Assembly: GCA_947039985.1 (NCBI GenBank)
Contig: CAMRAP010000022.1
Location: 1 to 13,226, forward strand
Source of the DNA: an uncultured Odoribacter sp.
Lineage (GTDB): Bacteria > Bacteroidota > Bacteroidia > Bacteroidales > Marinifilaceae
DNA: 13,226 nt
Direction of reading: 5' to 3'
A program made the translations under genes and the position numbers. Of the stretch, positions 1 through 6,145 are shown piece after piece (positions within the stretch are counted from its first letter, which is position 1; the number at the start of each line of letters is the position of its first letter). A model generated the notes under the pieces. That model had not been told where the DNA came from and ran no database searches. It saw nothing but the letters and a program-made list of their open reading frames with translations.

Positions 1-1272
1 ACGGAGTAGACCAATCTCTTTCGACTGATTTAATAGTAGATTGTCCTGTTCCAATTGTATCGCTTTGCTTTTTAAATAAGTCTCATACTGCTTGCGTTGC
101 TTTCTGTAAAAGAACAGATAGGTAATTACTACTAGTAACAGTAGTACAATAATAACAGTTACAAATAGTAATGTCCTTTTTTCCTGCTCTATTTTTGATA
201 TTTTGGCTTTATTCTCCAACTCTTTTTTTGCAGATTCTTCTCTCTGTTTTTTGTAATATATCTCCGATTCAATATTTCCTTCAATCTTTATTGCTGCCTG
301 TTTTCTATAGAAAGCCTTGTAAAAATCTCCTTCATTAGCAAACCATTCACTAATATAAGAAACTGCAATGCTAGCAATAAAAGGGTCATTCCCCTGCGCT
401 GCAATTTTTGCATAATGAAGAGCAGAATCTAATTCATTTTGTTTGTGAAAAAGCATCGACTTTATCAAATTTTTTTTCGGAACCTCTTCTCTACTTGTAT
501 TTATATCTTCAGATTGTTTCAGATAACAAAGAGCCTTATCGTACATAGCATTCTTTTCCATTAGCTTAGTAAGTGCATTAAGGCAATGCTTTTGATAATA
601 GATGTCATCTCTTTGCTTCGATAATTGCAATGCTTTTAGATAATTCTGTTCACTGTCTATTATATTAATATAACTATTTGTTGTTGCTAATATAAACCAC
701 ATTCTCGTCTCATCCGATATTTTACCATTTCTTTGGGCTTTATGCAAAGTAACTGTTGCAATCTCTTTCGCTTCTTGAAATCGTTTCAACCCAAGCAAGT
801 TATTTATTCGTAAATTTGCATTAGAGATATAATATGTATTTCCATCTAAAAAAGGACTCAACTTTTGGTTTTTATCAAGAAATTTTAGCGATGCACTATA
901 ATCTTTGTCTCTATACTTTTTTGTAGCCAAAAAATAAAAACATTCATACAATAGGACTGTGTCTTTTATACTTTCATAGTAAGAGATAGGCGCATTAAAA
1001 ATACTATCGTGCAGATTTCTACCCGCACTTATGTATATCTTGGCTTTTAAAAAATTATGCTTAGCTTTCTGAGCTTCGCTTAACTCTTCTAGATTTTTAA
1101 TAAGCTCCAATTTTTCTAAGGATTCTAAAACCGATCTGTCTGATAATTCAAAAGCCTGCTCTAGTATCTCATCATTATTAACAGACGGCACACCACAACC
1201 AAATAAAAATATAAAGAATATAATACCCCATAAAGTTTTCAGTATCGCACTTTCAATCATTTCTCTCTTCAT
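1..1272 (-). CDS. TPR-repeat lipoprotein/membrane protein, C-terminus cut off by contig end
   Basis: I translated this frame by hand: it is open for 424 codons from ATG at 1272 to the window edge, with no stop. The N-terminus is a hydrophobic signal ending in LFGC, a good lipobox with Cys26 as the probable lipidated residue. Residues about 40-340 are helical with TPR-like spacing of aromatic and Ala/Leu residues. A strong transmembrane helix follows at about 365-388 (rich in V, I and L), then a basic, Gln/Glu/Leu-rich coiled coil to the cut. This order (lipoprotein signal, TPRs, one membrane helix, coiled coil) is typical of Bacteroidota regulators that end in a cytoplasmic LuxR-type helix-turn-helix or a histidine kinase; that end lies outside the window, so the output domain is unknown. 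A second in-frame ATG at 1260 (Met5), just after a purine-rich stretch, is an equally possible start. Divergent from the toxin-antitoxin operon. Confidence 0.8.
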   Translation of the reverse strand, partial: MKREMIESAILKTLWGIIFFIFLFGCGVPSVNNDEILEQAFELSDRSVLESLEKLELIKNLEELSEAQKAKHNFLKAKIYISAGRNLHDSIFNAPISYYESIKDTVLLYECFYFLATKKYRDKDYSASLKFLDKNQKLSPFLDGNTYYISNANLRINNLLGLKRFQEAKEIATVTLHKAQRNGKISDETRMWFILATTNSYINIIDSEQNYLKALQLSKQRDDIYYQKHCLNALTKLMEKNAMYDKALCYLKQSEDINTSREEVPKKNLIKSMLFHKQNELDSALHYAKIAAQGNDPFIASIAVSYISEWFANEGDFYKAFYRKQAAIKIEGNIESEIYYKKQREESAKKELENKAKISKIEQEKRTLLFVTVIIVLLLLVVITYLFFYRKQRKQYETYLKSKAIQLEQDNLLLNQSKEIGLLR

Positions 1273-1371
1273 ACATAAATAATATCATCCACATCCCACC
1301 ACTAAAAAAGCACCAATTCCAGCTAATACAGCAGTATCAAGATGATGTGATGTGTAAATAATTCGCAATGT

Positions 1372-1387
1372 ATCAAATTTATTTGAT
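1372..1387 (-). promoter_or_regulatory. Putative promoter -7 box within a palindrome, upstream of the TPR gene
   Basis: On the minus strand TAAATTTG (1381 to 1374) matches the Bacteroidota -7 consensus TAnnTTTG, 101 bp upstream of the TPR gene start. It lies inside the inverted repeat ATCAAAT-TT-ATTTGAT, with 7-bp perfect arms. A TTTTG on the minus strand at 1401-1397 could be the -33 element, but the 15-bp spacing is shorter than usual. A -7 box inside a palindrome suggests a repressor site, but in A+T-rich DNA this is only suggestive. Confidence 0.4.
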
Positions 1388-1402
1388 TTTGTAAAACAAA
1401 AT

Positions 1403-1435
1403 AATATTACTTGCATTCGTTCCAATATTTAATTT
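1403..1435 (-). repeat. Diverged copy of the carB 3' end (direct repeat, left copy)
   Basis: This segment matches 28 of 33 positions of the true carB tail at 2132-2164, in the same orientation. On the minus strand it reads in frame as IKYWNECK followed by TAA, against IKAWDEYK and TAA in carB. The stop codon aligns exactly. The frame stays open upstream to about 1503, but only a few further residues resemble carB, so this is at most the tail of a degraded copy. See the findings for the two explanations. Confidence 0.65.
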
Positions 1436-1440
1436 CATAC

Positions 1441-1470
1441 AAGTCTTTTTCATTACCATTAAAAAGACTT
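1441..1470. promoter_or_regulatory. 10-bp perfect inverted repeat upstream of the toxin-antitoxin operon
   Basis: AAGTCTTTTT (1441-1450) and AAAAAGACTT (1461-1470) are exact reverse complements with a 10-nt spacer. The right arm abuts the putative -7 box of the antitoxin promoter, so the repeat covers the -33 region. It is not followed by a T-run on either strand, which argues for an operator rather than a terminator. Confidence 0.5.
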
Positions 1471-1477
1471 ATATTTG
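1470..1477 (+). promoter_or_regulatory. Putative -7 promoter element of the toxin-antitoxin operon
   Basis: TATATTTG matches TAnnTTTG in all fixed positions and lies 41 bp before the antitoxin ATG. The -33 element is weak: only a T-run at about 1446-1450. The box sits between two palindromes, a layout that suits autorepression. Confidence 0.55.
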
Positions 1478-1488
1478 TACTTAAATAT

Positions 1489-1502
1489 GACACATTTGTG
1501 TC
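1489..1502. promoter_or_regulatory. Operator-like palindrome GACACA-TT-TGTGTC
   Basis: A perfect 6-2-6 palindrome beginning 11 bp after the putative -7 box, near the expected transcription start, and ending 16 bp before the antitoxin start codon. Phd/YefM antitoxins bind palindromes over their own promoter alone or with the toxin, so this is the best operator candidate. The assignment is inferred from position and symmetry; it does not contain the TGTACA core known from E. coli yefM. Confidence 0.5.
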
Positions 1503-1518
1503 TTAAGCAAATTTAGTT

Positions 1519-1797
1519 ATGTTGTTACTTACAGTTACAGAATTTAGAAATAATATCAGTAGATACTTAAAGATGGCGCTTACTGAGCGCATAGCTCTTA
1601 AGAGTAAAGATGGTGTTATAGAACTGACTCCAAGTAAGGAGATTAGAGTAAATCCAAGTCCAAGTAACGACCAATACTTTGATAATCCTCACAATATAAA
1701 GGAGACCGACAAAGCCATGCAAGAACTTGAAGATTATCACGCTGGCAAAGTTTCTGCTATTTCATTGGATGAATTAAAATCTCAATTAGCATTATGA
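1519..1797 (+). CDS. Type II antitoxin, Phd/YefM-like
   Basis: This 92-residue protein is the first gene of a two-gene operon. The N-terminal part (about 3-40: TVTEFRNNISRYLKMAL, then a basic strand and VIELTPS) follows the Phd/YefM DNA-binding fold, in which an S/T-x-x-E-F-R-N opening leads into a short helix and hairpin. Residues about 45-92 are acidic and probably disordered until wrapped around the toxin, as in YefM. Its role is to neutralise the YoeB-type RNase encoded next and to repress the operon. The ATG at 1519 has no clear Shine-Dalgarno site. The stop overlaps the toxin start as ATGA (1794-1797), so translation is probably coupled. Family assignment rests on the N-terminal pattern and the partner gene; sequence similarity to E. 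coli YefM is low. Confidence 0.8.
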   Translation: MLLLTVTEFRNNISRYLKMALTERIALKSKDGVIELTPSKEIRVNPSPSNDQYFDNPHNIKETDKAMQELEDYHAGKVSAISLDELKSQLAL

Positions 1798-2072
1798 CTT
1801 ATACTGTTATGGTGCTACCATTAGTCAAATCTCATATTATTCGACATCAACATACTGGGAATAAAAAACTTGTTATAAAGATACTCTCTTTACTTGAAGA
1901 GTTAAGACTATCTCCTCGTATAGGTACAGGTAAGCCAGAGCAACTAAAAGGTTATATTCGAGAAACTTGGTCTCGTAAAATAGATTCTAAACACCGTTTA
2001 CTTTACGAAATACAAGATCAAGAGTTGGTTGTTATAGCCATTTCTACTTATGGTCATTATGGAGATAAGTAG
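1794..2072 (+). CDS. YoeB/Txe-family mRNA interferase toxin
   Basis: This 92-residue RelE-superfamily toxin is expected to cut mRNA in the ribosomal A site when the antitoxin is degraded. The C-terminal half carries the YoeB signature: GTGKPEQLKG (44-53), WSRKI (59-63), KHRLLYEI (66-73) and a final YGHY. By alignment with E. coli YoeB, the catalytic residues Glu46, Arg65 and His83 correspond to Glu49, Arg68 and His88, all present, so the toxin should be active. The N-terminal 20 residues are less typical (E. coli starts near W-x5-W-x-D-Y). It starts inside the antitoxin stop codon. A terminator follows 10 bp after its stop. Its base composition resembles that of its neighbours. Confidence 0.9.
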   Translation: MTYTVMVLPLVKSHIIRHQHTGNKKLVIKILSLLEELRLSPRIGTGKPEQLKGYIRETWSRKIDSKHRLLYEIQDQELVVIAISTYGHYGDK

Positions 2073-2081
2073 CATATTATC

Positions 2082-2114
2082 AAAAGCCCACCTGAAAAAA
2101 TAAGGTGGGCTTTT
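2082..2114. terminator. Bidirectional rho-independent terminator between the toxin gene and carB
   Basis: AAAAGCCCACCT (2082-2093) pairs perfectly with AGGTGGGCTTTT (2103-2114) around a 9-nt loop, and the plus strand continues with a T (TTTTT). The flanking A-run gives a U4 tail on the minus strand as well. It lies between the convergent stops of the toxin gene (2072) and carB (2136) and can end both transcripts; the plus-strand version looks stronger. Confidence 0.88.
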
Positions 2115-2131
2115 TGATGGTATAATATTAA

Positions 2132-2164
2132 AATATTACTTGTATTCGTCCCAAGCTTTTATTT
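2132..2164 (-). repeat. carB 3' end, right copy of the 33-bp direct repeat
   Basis: This is the genuine C-terminal coding end of carB, including its stop at 2136-2138 and four bases beyond it. It is 28/33 identical to 1403-1435, with the same orientation and reading frame. The two copies bracket the toxin-antitoxin module, its promoter and its terminator (1436-2131). Confidence 0.65.
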
Positions 2165-5100
2165 GAATATCTCCTTCTCCTAATGTCACAGATGCAAAGA
2201 TAAATGCAGCTGCTAAACGAGCATTAGTGATAAGAGGTGTGTTAAAATCAATTGCTGCACGACGAACTTTGAAACCATTCGTGATTTCTCGGTTTGTAAA
2301 GTCGCGAGGAATATTGACAACTAGGTCAAACTCTTTGTTTGCAATCATCTCTATCACATTGTCTTTTCCGCCTTCTTCGTCAGGGCGGTTCACGCAGATT
2401 GCTTTTACTCCATTCTCATTCAAGAATTTAGCTGTTCCAACTGTTGCATAAATTTCACATCCAGTCTCTGCCAATTTTTCACATGCTTCTAGCATATCAA
2501 CCTTAGACTTAACTGAACCAGAAGAAACCATAATCTTGCGTTTAGGAGCTTTATAACCTACAGCAAGCATTGCGTTAAGGATTGCTTCGTCAAAGTCTGC
2601 ACCAAGACATCCAACCTCTCCTGTAGATGCCATATCCACACTAAGTATTGGGTCTGTATTTAGTAGACGAGCAAATGAGAATTGAGAGGCTTTAACACCA
2701 ATACAATCGACATCGAATACTGTTTTATCAGCCTTTACAAAGTCTTTATCTAACATCACTTTAGTAGCCGTCTCAATAAAGTTACGCTTCAGAATCTTAG
2801 ATACAAATGGAAAACTACGTGAAGCACGTACATTACATTCGATTACCTTGATTTCATTGTTTTTAGCCAAATATTGGATATTGAATGGACCTGTTATATT
2901 CAGCTCTTTTGCTATTTGGCGACTGATCTTCTTGATACGACGAGCCGTTTCCATATATATTTTCTGAGCAGGGAATACTAATGTAGCATCACCAGAGTGA
3001 ACTCCAGCATATTCAACATGTTCAGAGATGGCATATTCAACCACCTCACCATTTTGAGCCACTGCATCAAATTCAATCTCCTTTGCATTCTGCATAAATG
3101 CTGAAACAACAACAGGGTACTCTTTGGATACCTTAGCTGCAATAGTTAAGAAATGCTCCATCTCCTCTTTATTGTAACATACTCGCATCGCTGCACCCGA
3201 AAGTACATAAGATGGACGAATAAGCATAGGGAAACCCACTTTTTCTGTGAAAGCATTGATATCCTCAAAAGAGGTCAGTTCTTTCCATTTTGGTTGGTCA
3301 ATACCTAGTTGATCCAACATCATAGAAAATTTGTGACGGTTTTCTGCACGGTCGATAGACTCAGCAGGAGTACCCAATAATGGAACATCGTTACGGTGTA
3401 ATCTAATCGCTAGATTGTTTGGAATCTGACCACCCACTGATACCATTACTCCTTCAGGCGACTCTAAATCAACAACATCAAGAACACGCTCTAAAGAGAG
3501 TTCATCGAAGTATAATTTGTCACATACGTCATAATCTGTAGATACGGTTTCAGGATTAAAGTTGACCATGATCGACTTGTAACCTAGTTTACGAGCTGTT
3601 TGTACTGCATTTACAGAACACCAGTCGAACTCAACTGAGCTACCAATACGATATGCTCCAGAACCAAGAACTACAACAGATTTGTCCTTGTTATTATACT
3701 CTATATCATGCTTACTACCATCATATGTAAAATACAAGTAGTTGGTGTTTGCATCATTATTTGAACCGATTGTTTTTATACGCTTCACAGAAGGAAGAAC
3801 GCCTAAAGTTTTACGGTGATTACGAACATCTAATTGCTCCTTAGCGATATTACCATCTGGATTTTCAACAAGACGAGCAATTTGAAAGTCAGAGAATCCT
3901 AAACGTTTCGCTTCTCTCAACACCTCTTCTGTAAGATCTGCCACCTTATCAAACTGAGCAATAACCAAAGAGTATTTATAGATATTCTCTAGCTTTTCAA
4001 GAAACCAATGACTGATTTTTGTCAAATCATGTAATTGCTGAACGGTATATCCTTTTTCAAATGCTGTTGCAATAGCATACATTCTAAGGTCTGTTGGGTT
4101 TGCTAGCTCGTCGTCAAGATTTTCAAAATGAAGATCTTTGTTACAAACAAAACCGTGCATTCCCTGTCCAATCATACGCAAACCTTTCTGTATGATCTCT
4201 TCAAAACTTTTACCGATTGACATAATCTCTCCAACTGATTTCATTGAAGAACCAATTTGGCGAGAAACACCAGCAAATTTGCTTAAGTCCCAACGAGGGA
4301 TTTTACAAATCATATAGTCTAAGCTAGGAGCAGCGTATGCTGAATTCGAAGTTCCCATCTCACCTATCTCATCTAGTCCATAACCCAAAGCTAACTTTGC
4401 AGCCACAAATGCTAAAGGAAAACCGGTTGCTTTTGATGCTAGAGCAGATGAACGGCTAAGACGTGCATTTACCTCAATCACACGATAATCGTCCGTTTCT
4501 GAGTTAAATGCGTATTGAATATTACACTCACCTACAATATTAAGGTGGCGAATTGTTTGTTTTGCAATATCTTGAAGTAGTTTCAGTTCTACTGCATCAA
4601 GTGAGCAAGTTGGTGCAACAACAATACTCTCACCTGTATGAATTCCCAGTGGATCAACATTTTCCATGCTTGCCACAGTGAAACAATGGTCGTTTTTATC
4701 ACGAATCACTTCAAATTCAATCTCTTTCCATCCTTTTAAAGACTCCTCTACCAGGATTTGAGGTGCGTATGCAAATGCATTTTCAGCTAGACTTTGAAGG
4801 TCTTCCATTTTGTAGCAGAAACCACTACCCATTCCTCCTAGTACGAAAGCAGAACGAACCATGATAGGGAAACCCACCTTTATAGCAGCTTCTTTAGCTT
4901 CCTCTATTGTGTTACAAGCGACACTACGAGGAGTTTTGATTCCAATCTCATCCAGCTTCTTAACAAATAGGTCTCTATCTTCAGTATTCATAATAGCTTC
5001 AACAGATGTACCAAGTACTTCAACTCCGTATTCTGCCAATTTTCCACTATTATAAAGTTCAGCACCTAAATTTAGAGCTGTTTGACCTCCGAAAGCCAAA

Positions 5101-5354
5101 AGGATACCCTCTGGACGTTCTTTTTTAAGAATTTCTTCTACGAAATAAGCTGTTAATGGTAAAAAATAGACCTTATCAGCAATACCTTCTGATGTTTGGA
5201 TTGTAGCAATGTTTGGATTAATGAGTACGGTAGAAATACCTTCCTCTTTCATTGCTTTTAACGCTTGTGAACCTGAATAGTCGAACTCTCCAGCTTGTCC
5301 GATTTTTAAAGCACCCGAACCGAGTACTAATACTTTAGATAGTTTTTTCTTCAC
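2136..5354 (-). CDS. carB: Carbamoyl-phosphate synthase large subunit
   Basis: A full-length (1072-residue) CarB, which makes carbamoyl phosphate from bicarbonate, ammonia released by CarA, and two ATP for pyrimidine and arginine synthesis in the cytoplasm. Domains: first ATP-grasp half (about 1-400, opening KVLVLGSGALKIGQAGEFDY, metal/ATP residues at IEVNARLSRSSAL, 293-305), linker/oligomerisation region (400-555), second ATP-grasp half (557-935, opening SVVVLGSGAYRIGSSVEFDW, IECNVRASRSFPF at 838-850) and the MGS-like allosteric domain (about 938-1072, NGFKVRRAAIDFNTPLITNA). Motifs such as IGQGMHGF are closer to eukaryotic CAD/CPS1 than to E. coli CarB, as usual in Bacteroidota. The start is GTG (5352-5354): an in-frame stop lies about 30 bp upstream and the next ATG (codon 35) would remove the first nucleotide-binding loop. 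No carA adjoins it, so the small subunit must be encoded elsewhere. Confidence 0.97.
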   Translation of the reverse strand: MKKKLSKVLVLGSGALKIGQAGEFDYSGSQALKAMKEEGISTVLINPNIATIQTSEGIADKVYFLPLTAYFVEEILKKERPEGILLAFGGQTALNLGAELYNSGKLAEYGVEVLGTSVEAIMNTEDRDLFVKKLDEIGIKTPRSVACNTIEEAKEAAIKVGFPIMVRSAFVLGGMGSGFCYKMEDLQSLAENAFAYAPQILVEESLKGWKEIEFEVIRDKNDHCFTVASMENVDPLGIHTGESIVVAPTCSLDAVELKLLQDIAKQTIRHLNIVGECNIQYAFNSETDDYRVIEVNARLSRSSALASKATGFPLAFVAAKLALGYGLDEIGEMGTSNSAYAAPSLDYMICKIPRWDLSKFAGVSRQIGSSMKSVGEIMSIGKSFEEIIQKGLRMIGQGMHGFVCNKDLHFENLDDELANPTDLRMYAIATAFEKGYTVQQLHDLTKISHWFLEKLENIYKYSLVIAQFDKVADLTEEVLREAKRLGFSDFQIARLVENPDGNIAKEQLDVRNHRKTLGVLPSVKRIKTIGSNNDANTNYLYFTYDGSKHDIEYNNKDKSVVVLGSGAYRIGSSVEFDWCSVNAVQTARKLGYKSIMVNFNPETVSTDYDVCDKLYFDELSLERVLDVVDLESPEGVMVSVGGQIPNNLAIRLHRNDVPLLGTPAESIDRAENRHKFSMMLDQLGIDQPKWKELTSFEDINAFTEKVGFPMLIRPSYVLSGAAMRVCYNKEEMEHFLTIAAKVSKEYPVVVSAFMQNAKEIEFDAVAQNGEVVEYAISEHVEYAGVHSGDATLVFPAQKIYMETARRIKKISRQIAKELNITGPFNIQYLAKNNEIKVIECNVRASRSFPFVSKILKRNFIETATKVMLDKDFVKADKTVFDVDCIGVKASQFSFARLLNTDPILSVDMASTGEVGCLGADFDEAILNAMLAVGYKAPKRKIMVSSGSVKSKVDMLEACEKLAETGCEIYATVGTAKFLNENGVKAICVNRPDEEGGKDNVIEMIANKEFDLVVNIPRDFTNREITNGFKVRRAAIDFNTPLITNARLAAAFIFASVTLGEGDIQIKAWDEYK

Positions 5355-5372
5355 AGACAGAATATTTAAGAT

Positions 5373-5385
5373 GTAAATAATTTAC
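5373..5385. promoter_or_regulatory. Palindrome GTAAAT-A-ATTTAC in the carB leader
   Basis: A perfect 6-1-6 palindrome 18 bp before the carB GTG start, downstream of the putative promoter. Its position would let a bound protein block transcription. A+T-rich palindromes this short arise by chance, and I recognise no regulator for it. Confidence 0.25.
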
Positions 5386-5443
5386 TTTTCACGCTCCAAA
5401 TAAATGGAATAAATGTCTGATATATCATTAAGCTATATCTGCA

Positions 5444-5451
5444 CAAAGATA
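5444..5451 (-). promoter_or_regulatory. Putative -7 promoter element of carB
   Basis: On the minus strand this reads TATCTTTG, a full match to TAnnTTTG, 89 bp before the carB start codon. A T-run about 21 bp further upstream is a poor -33 element. The resulting leader of roughly 80 nt shows no riboswitch that I can recognise. Confidence 0.5.
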
Positions 5452-5483
5452 ATATTTTCATTTGTTTTTTCTCTAAAAAACAG

Positions 5484-5506
5484 AAAAATGATACAATACT
5501 AATCAT
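5484..5506 (-). terminator. Weak possible terminator after the barrel-protein gene
   Basis: On the minus strand, ATGAT (5506-5502) and ATCAT (5492-5488) form a 5-bp stem around a 9-nt loop, followed by T-runs. It starts 19 bp after the stop of the barrel-protein gene. The stem has little G+C, so termination here would be inefficient, and some read-through into carB is possible. Confidence 0.25.
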
Positions 5507-5525
5507 ATCTCGTCTTTTACTAAGA

Positions 5526-6131
5526 TCAATTGCACCCACAATCGCCTATACGGAAAATATCATAACTCAAAGTAATAGAAGCTTGTAATAGCAATAGATC
5601 TTCATCTTTGAATACTTGATTCTTTACCAACTCTTTTATTCCTGTACTCAGTCGAAACATGACATTAAAATGCTTTACAACTTGATATTCATATCCTATT
5701 GTAACACCTACCCCCAAATTGTCAGAAGATTCTATGTTAGAAAGAGTCTCTTTCTCGACTATATTTGAGTCAAATATATAACTACCATAAAAACCGAATA
5801 ATACGCTCGATTTATTGCTATTCAGCATATATTTCAAGTAAATCGGTATATGAATCTGCTTCATATCAAAATTAAACTTCTGACTCCCATATTTAAATTG
5901 GCTATAGTTCACCTCACTACCTAAGAACCATTTACGAGTGAAAGGAAAAGTCATCTTTAATCCTGCAATAGGCTGCAATGAAACCTTCGGTTGATCCCAG
6001 ATAGTAAGCATACTAATTTCTCCACCCATTTGCAAGGCAAAGGCAGCATCATAGTCTTTTCGAGTCACTAACTGAGTAAAAGCATCATTAGGTATGATAA
6101 ATAATAGCGATACGAGAATAAATAACTTCAT
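5526..6131 (-). CDS. Outer-membrane beta-barrel protein (PorT-like fold), function unknown
   Basis: About 201 residues from ATG at 6131. A cleavable signal peptide (KLFILVSLLFIIPNDAFTQ) is followed by alternating hydrophobic/polar strands with Gly and aromatic residues (for example GGEISML, IAGLKMTF, HIPIYLKYML, LFGFYGSYIF, VGVTIGYEYQV, ITLSYDIF), typical of the small 8-stranded barrels annotated in Bacteroidota as outer membrane beta-barrel or PorT-family proteins. No catalytic motif is visible. An in-frame GTG at 6140 would add three residues, but ATG 6131 is better: it starts the signal peptide directly and has AGGTG upstream. The chain ends in DCGCN rather than the usual terminal aromatic residue. 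It lies right after the phosphatase gene and is surely cotranscribed, which suggests an envelope role with it but does not define one. Confidence 0.8.
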   Translation of the reverse strand: MKLFILVSLLFIIPNDAFTQLVTRKDYDAAFALQMGGEISMLTIWDQPKVSLQPIAGLKMTFPFTRKWFLGSEVNYSQFKYGSQKFNFDMKQIHIPIYLKYMLNSNKSSVLFGFYGSYIFDSNIVEKETLSNIESSDNLGVGVTIGYEYQVVKHFNVMFRLSTGIKELVKNQVFKDEDLLLLQASITLSYDIFRIGDCGCN

Positions 6132-6145
6132 ACTTTTCACCTGTT

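Noticed and set aside
1441..1470. 10-bp inverted repeat as a terminator
   Set aside because: No T-run follows the stem on either strand and no gene ends just before it; the position over a promoter fits an operator better.
1407..1503. Short minus-strand frame ending IKYWNECK as a real small gene
   Set aside because: About 31 open codons with no plausible start codon before the upstream stop, overlapping the TA promoter; better read as a carB-tail remnant.
1436..2131. Toxin-antitoxin segment as a typical insertion sequence or integron cassette
   Set aside because: No transposase, no terminal inverted repeats at the ends and no attC-like structure; only the carB-tail direct repeat is seen.
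5418..5427. TGATATATCA palindrome in the carB leader
   Set aside because: Ten A+T-rich bases; expected by chance in DNA of this composition.
6132..6140. GTG at 6140 as the start of the barrel protein
   Set aside because: ATG 6131 gives a standard signal peptide and is preceded by AGGTG at usable spacing; the GTG lies within that likely ribosome-binding stretch.
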